A DNA stretch of 64,000 nt from Proteiniborus sp. DW1 (GTDB taxonomy: Bacteria; Bacillota; Clostridia; Tissierellales; Proteiniboraceae): assembly GCF_900095305.1 (NCBI RefSeq), contig NZ_FMDO01000003.1, forward strand, positions 1 to 64,000, given 5' to 3'. Each line of letters starts with the position of its first letter. The stretch's first letter is position 1. The translations under genes were made by a program, and so were the position numbers. The notes under the pieces are model-generated. The model searched no databases and had not been told where the DNA came from. It worked only from the letters and a program-made list of their open reading frames with translations. This document shows positions 8,878 to 17,618 of the stretch, in pieces.

Positions 8878-10212
8878 ATGGGAATTATTAAAGCAGCCTT
8901 TAATTCTATAGGTGGAGGGTTTGCAGATCAGTGGTTAGAGGTTATTGAGCCTCAGGAAATGAGTGACACTACAGTTATGACACCTGGCGTCAAAGTAAGA
9001 GCAAAGGACAAACGTAATTCTAATAGAAAGGGCACTGATAACACAGTTTCAAATGGTTCTATTATTCATGTTTATCCTAATCAATTTATGATACTAGTTG
9101 ATGGTGGTAGAATAGTAGATTATACAGCAGAAGAGGGATATTACCAAGTAAATAATTCAACTCTGCCTTCAATGTTTAATGGTCAATTTGAAGATTCATT
9201 AGTAGAGACATTTAATCGTGTAAAGTTTGGAGGAGTGACACCTTCTGCGCAAAAGGTGTACTACATAAACCTTCAGGAAATTAAGGGAATAAAGTTTGGT
9301 ACACGTAATCCTGTTAACTACTTTGATAGCTTTTATAATGCTGAACTCTTCCTAAGGGCACATGGGACATATTCTATTAAGATTATAGATCCACTTAAGT
9401 TCTATATGGAGGCAATTCCAAGAGACAAGTCTCAAGTGAATATTAATGATATAAATGAACAATATTTATCAGAATTTCTTACAGCATTGCAGGCAGCTAT
9501 TAATCAGATGTCTGCTGATGGGATGAGAATCTCTCTTGTGACTTCAAGAAGCATGGAACTAGCAAAATACATGGCAAATGTCCTTGACAATGATTGGAGC
9601 CAAATGCGTGGTATGGAAATTCAGTCTGTAGGTATTTCTAGTATTTCCTATGACGAAGAATCCCAGAAGCTAATAAACATGAGAAATCAAGGTGCCATGC
9701 TGTCAGATGCTACTATTAGAGAAGGTTATGTTCAAGGTTCTATTGCAAGAGGAATAGAGGCTGCTGGTTCCAACGCAAATGGTGCCATGACAGGTTTTAT
9801 GGGAGTTGGCATGGGCATGCAAGGAGCAGGAGGTTTTATGGAGGCTGCTTCTCAAACTAATAGACAACAGATGCAGCAACAAGAGCAGAATAGAGCTCAA
9901 AGCAAACAAGAAATAACATCTACTGGTACTCCTTTAGGACAAGGCTGGAAATGTGAATGTGGTCATCACAACACAAGTCGCTTTTGTTCAGAATGTGGCA
10001 AGCCTAAGCCAAGTGAAGAGAAAAATACTTGGAACTGCAAATGTGGCTCAGTAAACACAGGAAACTTCTGTCCTGAATGTGGTTCAAAAAGACCAGAAGC
10101 TCCAAAAAAATTTAAATGCAACAAATGCGGTTTTGAACCTAAAGACTTTGACCAATTACCGAAGTTTTGTCCTGAATGCGGAGATCCTTTTAACGAGGAC
10201 GATATAATTTAA
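8878..10212 (+). CDS. SPFH (band 7) domain protein with C-terminal zinc ribbons, YdjI-like
   Basis: 444 residues from the ATG that follows GAGGAGGG; the open frame extends five codons further upstream. The N-terminus MGIIKAAF and the SPFH domain (about 1-290) match the YdjI / 'virion core protein' family. A Gly/Met- and Gln-rich linker (about 300-350) follows, then three Cys4 zinc ribbons: CECG...CSECG, CKCG...CPECG and CNKCG...CPECG. In Bacillus subtilis ydjG, ydjH and ydjI follow pspA in a SigW-controlled envelope-stress operon, and the SPFH protein helps bring PspA to the membrane. Here the order is I-G-H and no pspA is present. The family is clear; a membrane-stress role is inferred. Confidence 0.85.
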   Translation: MGIIKAAFNSIGGGFADQWLEVIEPQEMSDTTVMTPGVKVRAKDKRNSNRKGTDNTVSNGSIIHVYPNQFMILVDGGRIVDYTAEEGYYQVNNSTLPSMFNGQFEDSLVETFNRVKFGGVTPSAQKVYYINLQEIKGIKFGTRNPVNYFDSFYNAELFLRAHGTYSIKIIDPLKFYMEAIPRDKSQVNINDINEQYLSEFLTALQAAINQMSADGMRISLVTSRSMELAKYMANVLDNDWSQMRGMEIQSVGISSISYDEESQKLINMRNQGAMLSDATIREGYVQGSIARGIEAAGSNANGAMTGFMGVGMGMQGAGGFMEAASQTNRQQMQQQEQNRAQSKQEITSTGTPLGQGWKCECGHHNTSRFCSECGKPKPSEEKNTWNCKCGSVNTGNFCPECGSKRPEAPKKFKCNKCGFEPKDFDQLPKFCPECGDPFNEDDII

Positions 10213-10233
10213 TTTTAGAAGAAGGTGACATTG

Positions 10234-11295
10234 GTGGCGGCCATAACATATAAATGTCCAAACTGTGGAGGAGCGCTGGAGTTTAATGCCGAATCCCAAG
10301 ATTGGAAATGTGAGTTTTGCTTAAGCAATTTCAATAATGAAGATGTAAAATCCTTTGAAGACAATTTGAATACTAATGACAACTCTTTTGACCAAGATAC
10401 AATTAAAGAAGATGCTGAATTTGCAGAAAAAGCGAGAGTATACACCTGTAATAGCTGTGGTGCAGAGATAGTAACTGATGATACAACCGCTGCAACCTTT
10501 TGCTACTATTGTCACAATCCTGCTATTATACCTGGTCAGCTATCAGGGGAATATAGGCCTGCCAAGGTAATTCCTTTTAAGTTTAACAAGGAAGCTGCTA
10601 GGGATATGTTCGTAAAATGGTGTAAAAAGAAACCCCTATTATCAAGGCAATTTACATCTAACTCCCAGTTAGAGCTACTATCAGGTGTATATATTCCATT
10701 CTGGTTATTTGATTGTGATACAAGAGGAAGAATAATTGCAGAGGGAAGAAAGATTCGTACATGGGTAAGCGGAAATAAGAAATACACAGAAACTAAGTAT
10801 TATGATATTACTAGGGCTGCTACTGCCAGCTTCAATGGAATACCAGCAGATGGATCAAAAAAGGCAGATGATAGACTTATGGAAACCTTAGAGCCCTATG
10901 ATTATAGTCAAATGGTGGACTTTTCTATGTCTTATCTATCAGGATACATGGCAGAGAAGTATGATGTAGATAAAGGGGATGTGTTTGGAAGAATATCAGA
11001 AAGGGTCAATGAATATACTAGTACACTGCTTCGCAATACCATACAAGGCTATAGTAGTATAACAGTAAGAAACAGCGATATAGATATATATAAATCTCAA
11101 GCAACCTATGTACTTTTGCCTGCTTGGATATTTACTTATAATTATAGGGGTAAGACATATATGTTTGCAATGAATGGTCAGACAGGAAAAATTGCAGGAA
11201 GTCTTCCTATAAGTATGGGCAGAATGGCTGCATGGTTTGGAATTATTTCTGGGATTACATTTGGTATTCTTTCTATAGGAGGTATGCTCCTATGA
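10234..11295 (+). CDS. Zinc-ribbon membrane protein, YdjG-like
   Basis: About 353 residues. Two Cys4 zinc ribbons open the protein (YKCPNCGG...CEFC and YTCNSCGA...CYYC). A central region of mixed composition, rich in Tyr and Trp, follows, and the protein ends in one or two hydrophobic segments (WFGIISGITFGILSIGGMLL). Databases sometimes label such proteins as primosomal protein or TFIIB-type zinc ribbon, but nothing here shows DNA replication activity. It sits between the SPFH and TPM genes, 21 nt after the former and overlapping the latter by 4 nt (ATGA), so the three products probably form one membrane complex. The start could be GTG 10234, TTG 10231 or GTG 10225; all follow AGAAGG closely. 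Confidence 0.75.
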   Translation: MAAITYKCPNCGGALEFNAESQDWKCEFCLSNFNNEDVKSFEDNLNTNDNSFDQDTIKEDAEFAEKARVYTCNSCGAEIVTDDTTAATFCYYCHNPAIIPGQLSGEYRPAKVIPFKFNKEAARDMFVKWCKKKPLLSRQFTSNSQLELLSGVYIPFWLFDCDTRGRIIAEGRKIRTWVSGNKKYTETKYYDITRAATASFNGIPADGSKKADDRLMETLEPYDYSQMVDFSMSYLSGYMAEKYDVDKGDVFGRISERVNEYTSTLLRNTIQGYSSITVRNSDIDIYKSQATYVLLPAWIFTYNYRGKTYMFAMNGQTGKIAGSLPISMGRMAAWFGIISGITFGILSIGGMLL

Positions 11296-12131
11296 GAAAA
11301 GAGTTAAAAACTATTACTATAATTACAATGGTGTTAATAATCCTGATTGGTGTAAATGTCTATGCTATAGACCAAAAGATTTATGATGAAGCAGATTTGT
11401 TTACTCAAACTGAAGAAGACGCATTACAAGCTAAAGCCTTTGAACTAAGTGAAAGATTAAATCTAGATACAGTTATCCTTACAATTCAGGACAGTAAAGG
11501 AAAATCTTCTCGTGCCTATGCTGATGACTTCTATGATGAAAATGGTTTTGGCTACGGAGAAAGCTACGATGGCTTGATTCTACTTATAAACATGGATGAC
11601 CGTGAAGTATATATTTCTACATGTGGTAAAGCAATCGATTATTTTACAGATGCAAGAATAGAAAGTATTTTAGATAAGGTTTATATTTATCTTACAGAGG
11701 GGAATTATAGCTTAGGAGCAGAAGCCTTTCTAACTGAGGTAGAGTATTATTTTCAAAAGGGTATTCCTTCTAACCAATATACCTATGATGAGGATACTGG
11801 GATTTCAAGCAAAGGAAATGCAGAAGTTTTCCAAAAAAAGGATTTAGCAAGTAGATTATTAATTTTTTTCCTAATTTCTATTGGAGTAGGAGGAATATCA
11901 GTAGGAATTATGGCTATTAATAACAAAGGAAGAGTCTCTACTAATCAAGGCACCTATTTAGATAGAAACTCATTTAATCTTATAAATAGTCAGGACCGCC
12001 ATGTAAATACAAGAGTAACTTTTGTGAATATTAATACTGAATCCAAATCTAGTGCAGGTAAAGCTGGGAGAAGTACTGTTCATAGATCAAGTAGCGGCAG
12101 AAGCCATGGTGGTGGCGGACGTAAGTTTTAA
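11292..12131 (+). CDS. TPM domain membrane protein, YdjH/YgcG-like
   Basis: 279 residues. A signal peptide or anchor (residues 1-24) precedes a TPM domain (about 25-160) with the usual beginning IYDEADLFTQTEEDAL and the motif YGESYDGLILLINMDDREVYISTCG. A transmembrane helix follows near 195-215. The cytosolic or exposed tail ends in a Ser/Gly/His-rich stretch, SHGGGGRKF, typical of YgcG-type TPM proteins. The ATG overlaps the stop of the preceding zinc-ribbon gene. TPM domains have been linked to photosystem repair and to membrane stress; no enzymatic activity is proven for this branch. A strong hairpin follows the stop. Confidence 0.85.
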   Translation: MRKELKTITIITMVLIILIGVNVYAIDQKIYDEADLFTQTEEDALQAKAFELSERLNLDTVILTIQDSKGKSSRAYADDFYDENGFGYGESYDGLILLINMDDREVYISTCGKAIDYFTDARIESILDKVYIYLTEGNYSLGAEAFLTEVEYYFQKGIPSNQYTYDEDTGISSKGNAEVFQKKDLASRLLIFFLISIGVGGISVGIMAINNKGRVSTNQGTYLDRNSFNLINSQDRHVNTRVTFVNINTESKSSAGKAGRSTVHRSSSGRSHGGGGRKF

Positions 12132-12138
12132 CTATGTA

Positions 12139-12174
12139 GTCCCTGTGACGTAAATTAGGTCACAGGGACCTTTT
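12139..12174. terminator. Terminator between convergent genes
   Basis: An 11-bp perfect stem (GTCCCTGTGAC paired with GTCACAGGGAC) followed by TTTT. It ends the SPFH operon and may also act on the convergent oxidoreductase gene. Confidence 0.8.
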
Positions 12175-12184
12175 CATATAAAGG

Positions 12185-13402
12185 TTATCTGTTGCTTTTT
12201 AATACTTGAATAAGCTCGTCAAATGAGGTGTTTTTATAATCCATACCCTTAAGGCTAGTTTCTTTTTCAATTGCAGACTTTAGAGCTGGAGATACCTTTA
12301 TATTTCCTACAACAATGGCTCCTATTATTTTATCGTTGCTAATAAGGACTTTATTGTAAATACCTTCTTGTGACCTATCATCAATAATAATGTTTGTTGC
12401 CTTACTTTCGTCTACTATTCCCATAGAAAATAATGAGAGATTAAATGCATTTAGTGTTGTCACTGGGATAATATGCTCATATATACTATCCTTGCCTATG
12501 ATATTATAACCAGCAACTTTTCCCTGTCCAATTGCAATATTCCATAATCCATAAGTTTGATTATTATATTCGGCTACATCTCCTGCAGCATAAATACCGT
12601 CAATATTTGTTTCCATTTTCTTATTTACAATAATTCCATTATTAGTTTTGATAGGAGTATTATCTAAAATATCAATATTGGGCTTCGTTCCAACTGAATA
12701 TATTATAGTGTCACATTCATATGAATTCCCGTTTGTAGTCATAAAACCTTCCACATTGCCATTGCCTTTAATTTCACTTACCTGAGTACTGAAAAGAATT
12801 TGAATGTTACTTGCTAAAACAGCCTTTTCTAATATCTTTGCAGCTTTTTCATCTAATTGTGCTCTCATAAATCTTGGCGACCTATGTGAAAGGATAACTT
12901 TTTTGCCAGCTTGAGCCATTATCCAAGCTGTTTCTAGCCCCTGTATTCCTCCTCCAATGATTAAAACTACCTGAGCATCCTTAAGTCTATCTATGATATC
13001 CCAGGCGTCCTGCAGTGTCTTTAAGGTATATACTCCATGCTTTTTGATTCCAGATATGAGCGGTGTAACATTATGAGATCCATTTGCCAATAATAACTTT
13101 GTGTAGTCTATTATATTTCCATCTGATAATCCTATGACTTTTTTATTTGTATCAACAGAGATTACCTTCTTATCTAAGTACAAAATTACATCATTTTCCT
13201 TATACCATTCCTTTTTTTGAAGCAAAATTTTATTTTCCTCAAGTCCGCTAAGCAAACCCTTTGATAGACGAACACGATTATAAGGATAGAACCTTTCTTC
13301 TCCAATTAAATGTATTTTACTTGCTTTGTCTATTTCTCTTATGGATTTTATAGCACTAATTGCAGCTATGCCATTGCCAACGATTACTATGCTTTCAGTC
13401 AT
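12185..13402 (-). CDS. FAD/NAD(P)-dependent oxidoreductase (rubredoxin reductase / NirB N-terminal type)
   Basis: 405 residues with two Rossmann motifs: FAD-binding VIVGNGIAAISA at the N-terminus and NAD(P)-binding IIGGGIQGLETA near residue 150. The FAD-contact sequence IYAAGDVAE lies near residue 270. The fold matches pyridine nucleotide-disulphide oxidoreductases of the NADH:rubredoxin reductase and nitrite reductase large-subunit group. No redox-active Cys pair is visible and no C-terminal iron-sulphur domain is present, so electrons probably pass to a separate small carrier such as rubredoxin. That partner is not encoded nearby. The start is supported by GGAG 8-10 nt upstream. The physiological acceptor is unknown; an oxygen- or peroxide-detoxifying role is one possibility. 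Confidence 0.8.
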   Translation of the reverse strand: MTESIVIVGNGIAAISAIKSIREIDKASKIHLIGEERFYPYNRVRLSKGLLSGLEENKILLQKKEWYKENDVILYLDKKVISVDTNKKVIGLSDGNIIDYTKLLLANGSHNVTPLISGIKKHGVYTLKTLQDAWDIIDRLKDAQVVLIIGGGIQGLETAWIMAQAGKKVILSHRSPRFMRAQLDEKAAKILEKAVLASNIQILFSTQVSEIKGNGNVEGFMTTNGNSYECDTIIYSVGTKPNIDILDNTPIKTNNGIIVNKKMETNIDGIYAAGDVAEYNNQTYGLWNIAIGQGKVAGYNIIGKDSIYEHIIPVTTLNAFNLSLFSMGIVDESKATNIIIDDRSQEGIYNKVLISNDKIIGAIVVGNIKVSPALKSAIEKETSLKGMDYKNTSFDELIQVLKSNR

Positions 13403-13760
13403 TCTAATGCTCCTTTCGTAGGTATTATTCTTAGTTTTTTACAAAGTTAATCTAATAATACATCCTTATAGATAATACATATTTAAGGGAAAAACAGGAA
13501 ATTACGAAGAAAAAATTGCTTATAAATAAAAAAAATTGCAAAATTATTAAAAAATAATTAAAAAAACACTTGTAATATTTTTTATATAGGATATACTAAT
13601 AGAGAACCTTAATTCAAAAGTAAAATGATTAGTATGAATATTTTTCGAATTATCTAACTTAACAAGTTTTTAATATATAGATTTTCGAAATTTTTATTAG
13701 TATTTAATTTATCATTTTTTACGGAGAATTAAAGGAATAAAAATTTCGGAGGTATATAAC
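13403..13760. other. Divergent regulatory region with long csp leader
   Basis: 358 nt without a gene. It holds the oxidoreductase promoter side and a cold-shock promoter. The leader of roughly 155 nt that follows is very AT-rich and contains TTTTCGAAA-like repeats (near 13640 and 13683), consistent with a temperature-responsive cold shock 5' UTR. Confidence 0.5.
13569..13596 (+). promoter_or_regulatory. Candidate promoter of the cold shock gene
   Basis: TTGTAA at 13569-13574 and TATACT at 13591-13596, 16 nt apart, place the start near 13603, about 158 nt before the ATG. Confidence 0.5.
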
Positions 13761-13958
13761 ATGAATGGTACAGTAAAATGGTTTAATTCAGAAAAAGGAT
13801 TTGGATTCATCACTACAGAAGAAGGAAATGACGTATTTGCTCATTTTTCACAAATCAACAAAGAAGGATTCAAAACTTTAGAAGAAGGCCAAAAAGTAAC
13901 TTTTGATGTTGTTAATGGAGCAAAAGGCCCACAAGCTGAAAACATTACAATATTATAA
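13761..13958 (+). CDS. Cold shock protein (CspA family)
   Basis: A 65-residue single cold-shock domain. The RNP1 motif KGFGFI and RNP2-type VFAHF are intact, as are the N-terminal GTVKWFN and the C-terminal GPQAENI. It binds single-stranded RNA and DNA and acts as an RNA chaperone. The start follows CGGAGG at good spacing. A long 5' leader precedes it and a hairpin terminator follows, so it is transcribed alone. Whether it is cold-induced or constitutive cannot be read from the sequence, though the leader favours post-transcriptional control. Confidence 0.97.
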   Translation: MNGTVKWFNSEKGFGFITTEEGNDVFAHFSQINKEGFKTLEEGQKVTFDVVNGAKGPQAENITIL

Positions 13959-13974
13959 TTACTAAGCTAACAAG

Positions 13975-14004
13975 AAACCTAGAGATAACTCTCTAGGTTT
14001 TTTT
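13975..14004 (+). terminator. Terminator of the cold shock gene
   Basis: Stem AAACCTAGAG / CTCTAGGTTT with a short loop, followed by a T run. Confidence 0.85.
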
Positions 14005-14009
14005 ATGAC

Positions 14010-14131
14010 CTAACCCGATTCTTTCGGATGCTTTTCCGAAAGAATCGCAGGTAGGTCAAACGCAACGAGAACCAAATCTGCACGACCGAGGGGAGTGAGC
14101 AGATTTGTGTTTCGAGACTGCGGCGAATGGT
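14010..14131. repeat. Two-hairpin intergenic repeat, copy 1
   Basis: A GC-richer unit. Its first 52 nt (14010-14061) are identical to 14132-14183 and contain the hairpin GATTCTTTCGG...CCGAAAGAATC. A second, weaker-conserved part holds the inverted repeat CAAATCTGC (14073-14081) / GCAGATTTG (14099-14107). No protein-coding frame is convincing. It resembles a dispersed palindromic element. Confidence 0.75.
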
Positions 14132-14230
14132 CTAACCCGATTCTTTCGGATGCTTTTCCGAAAGAATCGCAGGTAGGTCAAACTGGGCGAGTACCAAATT
14201 TATGCGAGGGATGGCGAGCAAATAAATTTG
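14132..14230. repeat. Two-hairpin intergenic repeat, copy 2
   Basis: The direct repeat of copy 1. The first 52 nt are identical. In the second stem the sequence has changed to CAAATTTAT (14194-14202) / ATAAATTTG (14222-14230) but remains fully paired, so the stem, not the sequence, has been kept. It lies upstream of the M14 peptidase gene. Confidence 0.75.
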
Positions 14231-14342
14231 TATGGCTGATGCTAAGCGTAAGCGTATATTTCCATTATATTTCCCTATGGACAGCCACTTTTTTATTATA
14301 AAGCAATAAAATGTTAGTAAAAGATAAAAAGGTGGGATAAAA

Positions 14343-15614
14343 ATGGAGACTTTAAGACTAGGTTCAAGAGGTCCAAACGTAAAACTAATACAGAGTCTTT
14401 TAAATAGAATTGGTTACAATGCAGGGACAGTAGATGGGGTATTTGGAGCACAGACTCAGCGGGCAGTTATTGCATTCCAAAGGGATAATGGACTAACTCC
14501 TGATGGAATAGTGGGGCTTGCAACATGGAGAGAATTTAATAGGCTTCTTTCAGGTTATGATACCTATACTATTAGGGCAGGAGACACCTTATACAGCATA
14601 GCTACTAGATATTATACAACAGTTAATGCCATACTAACTGCTAATCCAGGCATTGATCCTAATGCACTGGCCATAGGTCAGCAAATAGTAGTTCCCTATG
14701 GAATTGATATAGTTTTTACTGATATAGACTATACTTACGAAATCATGGAAAGACAGATAACTGGATTAAAGGTAAGATATCCATTTCTTGAAGTAGGCAC
14801 TATTGGAAGTAGCGTCATGGGTAAGGACTTATATTATATAAGGCTTGGGATAGGTCCTAATGAAGTTACCTATAATGCATCTCATCATGCGAATGAATGG
14901 ATTACTACACCTTTATTAATGAAATTCATAGAAAACTTTTCTAAGGCATATGCAAATAGAACAAGTATAAGAGGATATAATGTCCCAAGTATATGGGAAA
15001 GTAGCAGTATATATATTATTCCAATGGTTAACCCCGACGGAGTGGATTTGGTGACATATTGGCCTAATTATCCTAATCCAATCTACCAGCAAGCTTCTCG
15101 TATAAACACAACAGGCTTGCCATTGCCTAGAGTATGGAAGGCTAATATTAGAGGAGTTGATTTGAACTCCAATTATCCAGCAGATTGGGAGCTAGATAGA
15201 CAACTGAAAGCTGCAATGGGTATAACAGGACCTACTCCTAGAGACTGGGGGGGACCTGCGCCATTATCTGAACCAGAATCAAGAGCTATGGCAAACTTCA
15301 CTTCGCAGCATAATTTTAGGCTAGTTATTGCATATCACACACAAGGGCAGGTAATATTTTATCAATATCAAAACTTGGCTCCACCTGTATCACGAACAAT
15401 TGCAGAGATGTTTTCAAGAGCCAGTGGATATAGCATAGCAGAAGGACCAGCAGAAGTATCATATGCAGGATATAAGGATTGGTTTATCCAAGATTTTAGA
15501 AGACCAGGCTATACAATAGAAGCTGGTATTGGAGTGAATCCATTGCCGCTATCTCAGTTTCCAGCTATATATAATCAGAATGAAGAGATAATGCTATTGG
15601 CTGCTATAGTATAG
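14343..15614 (+). CDS. M14 zinc peptidase with PG-binding and LysM domains
   Basis: 423 residues: a peptidoglycan-binding domain (1-63), one LysM (about 74-118) and an M14 carboxypeptidase-like domain (about 130-423). Zinc ligands are visible as HANE (H182, E185) and H332 in YHTQG. E393 in YTIEAG is the expected general base. The architecture matches gamma-D-glutamyl-L-diamino acid peptidases that cut stem peptides of peptidoglycan, often during sporulation or germination. There is no signal peptide, so it may act in the mother cell or be exported by another route. The start follows AAAGGTGGG. A small fragment resembling its C-terminus occurs at 17519-17590. Confidence 0.9.
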   Translation: METLRLGSRGPNVKLIQSLLNRIGYNAGTVDGVFGAQTQRAVIAFQRDNGLTPDGIVGLATWREFNRLLSGYDTYTIRAGDTLYSIATRYYTTVNAILTANPGIDPNALAIGQQIVVPYGIDIVFTDIDYTYEIMERQITGLKVRYPFLEVGTIGSSVMGKDLYYIRLGIGPNEVTYNASHHANEWITTPLLMKFIENFSKAYANRTSIRGYNVPSIWESSSIYIIPMVNPDGVDLVTYWPNYPNPIYQQASRINTTGLPLPRVWKANIRGVDLNSNYPADWELDRQLKAAMGITGPTPRDWGGPAPLSEPESRAMANFTSQHNFRLVIAYHTQGQVIFYQYQNLAPPVSRTIAEMFSRASGYSIAEGPAEVSYAGYKDWFIQDFRRPGYTIEAGIGVNPLPLSQFPAIYNQNEEIMLLAAIV

Positions 15615-15824
15615 AGATTAATTTAGAAAAGAGATATATTTAGCTGCAAATTATTTAAATATGCTTATCTTTTTAAAAGAAGAAGAGGATGAGATTATGC
15701 TCTTAAACTAAGTAATAGTAAAATATATGAACATATTAAATACTGATTTAATAGCAAAGGAGCTATCAGTTTAAACTAATAGCTCCTAATATATTGATAC
15801 CAGTGGTTCTAAAGTGGTATAAAA

Positions 15825-17003
15825 CTAAGCTGTCTTAATTTCACCTGCAAGAATCAAAGCTTTTTTAGTAATTAATGGGCCTATAAGCTCATAGATAAAA
15901 GTTGCTGCAAGTACTATGGTTCTAATTCGTGTACCATAAGAAGCAGGTAAAATATTTTGAGCGATTATAGATAAACCAATAGCTACCCCTGCCTGTGGTA
16001 TTAAGGTATATCCTAAATATTTTCTAATTGTTTCTGGAGCGCCTGATATTTTTGCTCCTAAATAAGAACCAAATACCTTTCCGATAACTCTAGATATAAC
16101 ATAGGCTATTCCTATTAATCCAACGCTTTTTAATATAGAAAGGTCTAGCTCAATGCCGGCTATTGTAAAGAAAGCAACATATATAGCAGGAGTAAATCTT
16201 TCTACAGAAGAAAAAACCTTCTTATTATTTGGAATAATATTTGTCAATGTAGAGCCTACCATCATACATGATAAAAGAGATGATAGATTAAACTTAATAG
16301 AAATTGCGGCAGTTGCAAAGATAGCAGCAATAACTATACATAATAGCTCATCTTCACCCTTAATTCTCTTAGTTATTAAAACAAGGATTATGCCCATAAA
16401 TAGTCCTAGAACTAGCGCGCCTAGAATTTCTACTATAGGAAGTAGAATTAAGTTAGTAATAGAGATAGTGCCTGTGCTATTGATTAAGGTTGATGCGATA
16501 GAAGTAGATATACCAAAAGCCATTATACAAACTGCATCATCCATAGCTACTACTGGTAAAAGAGTATCTACTAAAGGCCCCTTAGCTTTATATTGTCTAA
16601 CTACCATTAAAGTAGCAGCTGGAGCTGTGGCAGCTCCTATAGCACCTAAAATAATACTAAATGTAAAAGGCTGTTTGAAAAAAAGTATCATAGTTAGGAC
16701 CACAAATAACATAGCCATTAGAGCCTGTACAAAGGTAATTACTATAATGCCTTTACTCATTTGCTTTAAATGTGCAAAGTTTAATTCGCTACCTATGTTG
16801 TATGCTATGAAGGCTAAGGCAACCTCTGAAACTACTGAAAAATCGCCTACTATTTCTTTAGGAATTATTCCTAAAATTGAAGGACCGATTAACAGGCCTG
16901 CTACAAGATATCCTGTTACGTTTGGCAACTTAACTTTATCTAGTATTCTTGCCATGAATAGTCCTGAAGCTATTATAATGGCTAAGTAAAATAATATACT
17001 CAT
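15825..17003 (-). CDS. CPA2-type cation:proton antiporter (Kef/NapA-like)
   Basis: 392 residues, about twelve hydrophobic segments and no cytosolic TrkA domain. The start MSILFYLAIIIASGLFMARI, the GYLVAGLLIGPSILG segment and an Asp pair in LLPVVAMDDAVCIM (the ion-binding helix of CPA2 exchangers) define the family. It should exchange Na+ or K+ for protons. It lies directly downstream of a PII-like gene with 20 nt between their ends, so the PII-like protein probably regulates it instead of a fused RCK domain. Ion specificity is not readable. The spacing of the start to its ribosome site (GGAG about 13 nt away) is long. Confidence 0.87.
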   Translation of the reverse strand: MSILFYLAIIIASGLFMARILDKVKLPNVTGYLVAGLLIGPSILGIIPKEIVGDFSVVSEVALAFIAYNIGSELNFAHLKQMSKGIIVITFVQALMAMLFVVLTMILFFKQPFTFSIILGAIGAATAPAATLMVVRQYKAKGPLVDTLLPVVAMDDAVCIMAFGISTSIASTLINSTGTISITNLILLPIVEILGALVLGLFMGIILVLITKRIKGEDELLCIVIAAIFATAAISIKFNLSSLLSCMMVGSTLTNIIPNNKKVFSSVERFTPAIYVAFFTIAGIELDLSILKSVGLIGIAYVISRVIGKVFGSYLGAKISGAPETIRKYLGYTLIPQAGVAIGLSIIAQNILPASYGTRIRTIVLAATFIYELIGPLITKKALILAGEIKTA

Positions 17004-17022
17004 TTTGACAATTCCATCTCCT

Positions 17023-17361
17023 TTATTTTGTTAAACCTTCCACATGATTTACTGGTAATGTAAACATAATGCCAACGCCTTCTTCGTTAATGTTACCCAC
17101 TACTTTTCTTACACAATTCATTGCTATAGGTACCTTTTCATCTGATAAAACCATAAAAATAGTTTTGTTAAGAGGTCTATTCTCGCCTAATAAAGCTTTT
17201 AACGAGCCAAACAATGGTATATCAGAATGTTCGTCTGCCAGGGCCCTAACCATACCCATGCTATCTATAATAGTTCCACCTCTAATACCATTGCTATTGA
17301 GCTCCATTAATAAATTATCCAGCTTTTCAATCTTATTAAGAACAACAACTAATATTTGCAT
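17023..17361 (-). CDS. PII-like signalling protein
   Basis: 112 residues from the ATG preceded by GGAGGTGA; the open frame runs five codons further upstream. The pattern MQILVVVLNKIEKLDNLLMELNSNGIRGGT, followed by a variable loop and a C-terminal VGIMFTLPVNHVEGL, is a ferredoxin-like PII fold. The canonical uridylylated T-loop is not obvious, so it belongs to the broader PII-like group that binds nucleotides or bicarbonate-type ligands and controls membrane transporters. It is the first gene of an operon with a CPA2 antiporter. Its ligand is unknown. Confidence 0.75.
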   Translation of the reverse strand: MQILVVVLNKIEKLDNLLMELNSNGIRGGTIIDSMGMVRALADEHSDIPLFGSLKALLGENRPLNKTIFMVLSDEKVPIAMNCVRKVVGNINEEGVGIMFTLPVNHVEGLTK

Positions 17362-17518
17362 TAAAGTCACCTCCACTATTAATAATACTCCTATAAATTT
17401 TGATTTTCAATCGGCTTCAAAAGTAACAGTAAAAATAATTGAATAATTTAGGGTAGATGAGGTTTTGAAAATATACTTGTCTATATAAAGAATATTTAAA
17501 TTTTTAAATTACAGAAAT

Positions 17519-17590
17519 ATGTCAATATTAGGTGGACTGATTAGTGCATCAAGAAATGAAGAAGTAACATTATTGGTTGCTGTAGTATAA
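17519..17590 (+). pseudogene. Remnant of a second M14 peptidase gene (3' end)
   Basis: A 23-codon frame ending NEEVTLLVAVV-stop. The intact M14 peptidase at 14343-15614 ends NEEIMLLAAIV-stop. The last 36 nt agree at 28 positions, and similarity continues a little past the stop. No ribosome binding site is present. The simplest reading is the end of a deleted paralogue. A chance match or a tiny gene is less likely. Confidence 0.5.
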
Positions 17591-17618
17591 GAATTTAATT
17601 TTAATATAAATGAGGATT

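Noticed and set aside
14095-14301. 68-codon frame across the tandem hairpin repeat
   Set aside because: It runs through the repeat hairpins, has no homology and is better explained by the repeat structure.
16153-16989. 278-codon open frame antisense to the CPA2 antiporter
   Set aside because: It mirrors the antiporter codons, has no ribosome site and low-complexity composition. The antiporter frame on the other strand is clearly real.
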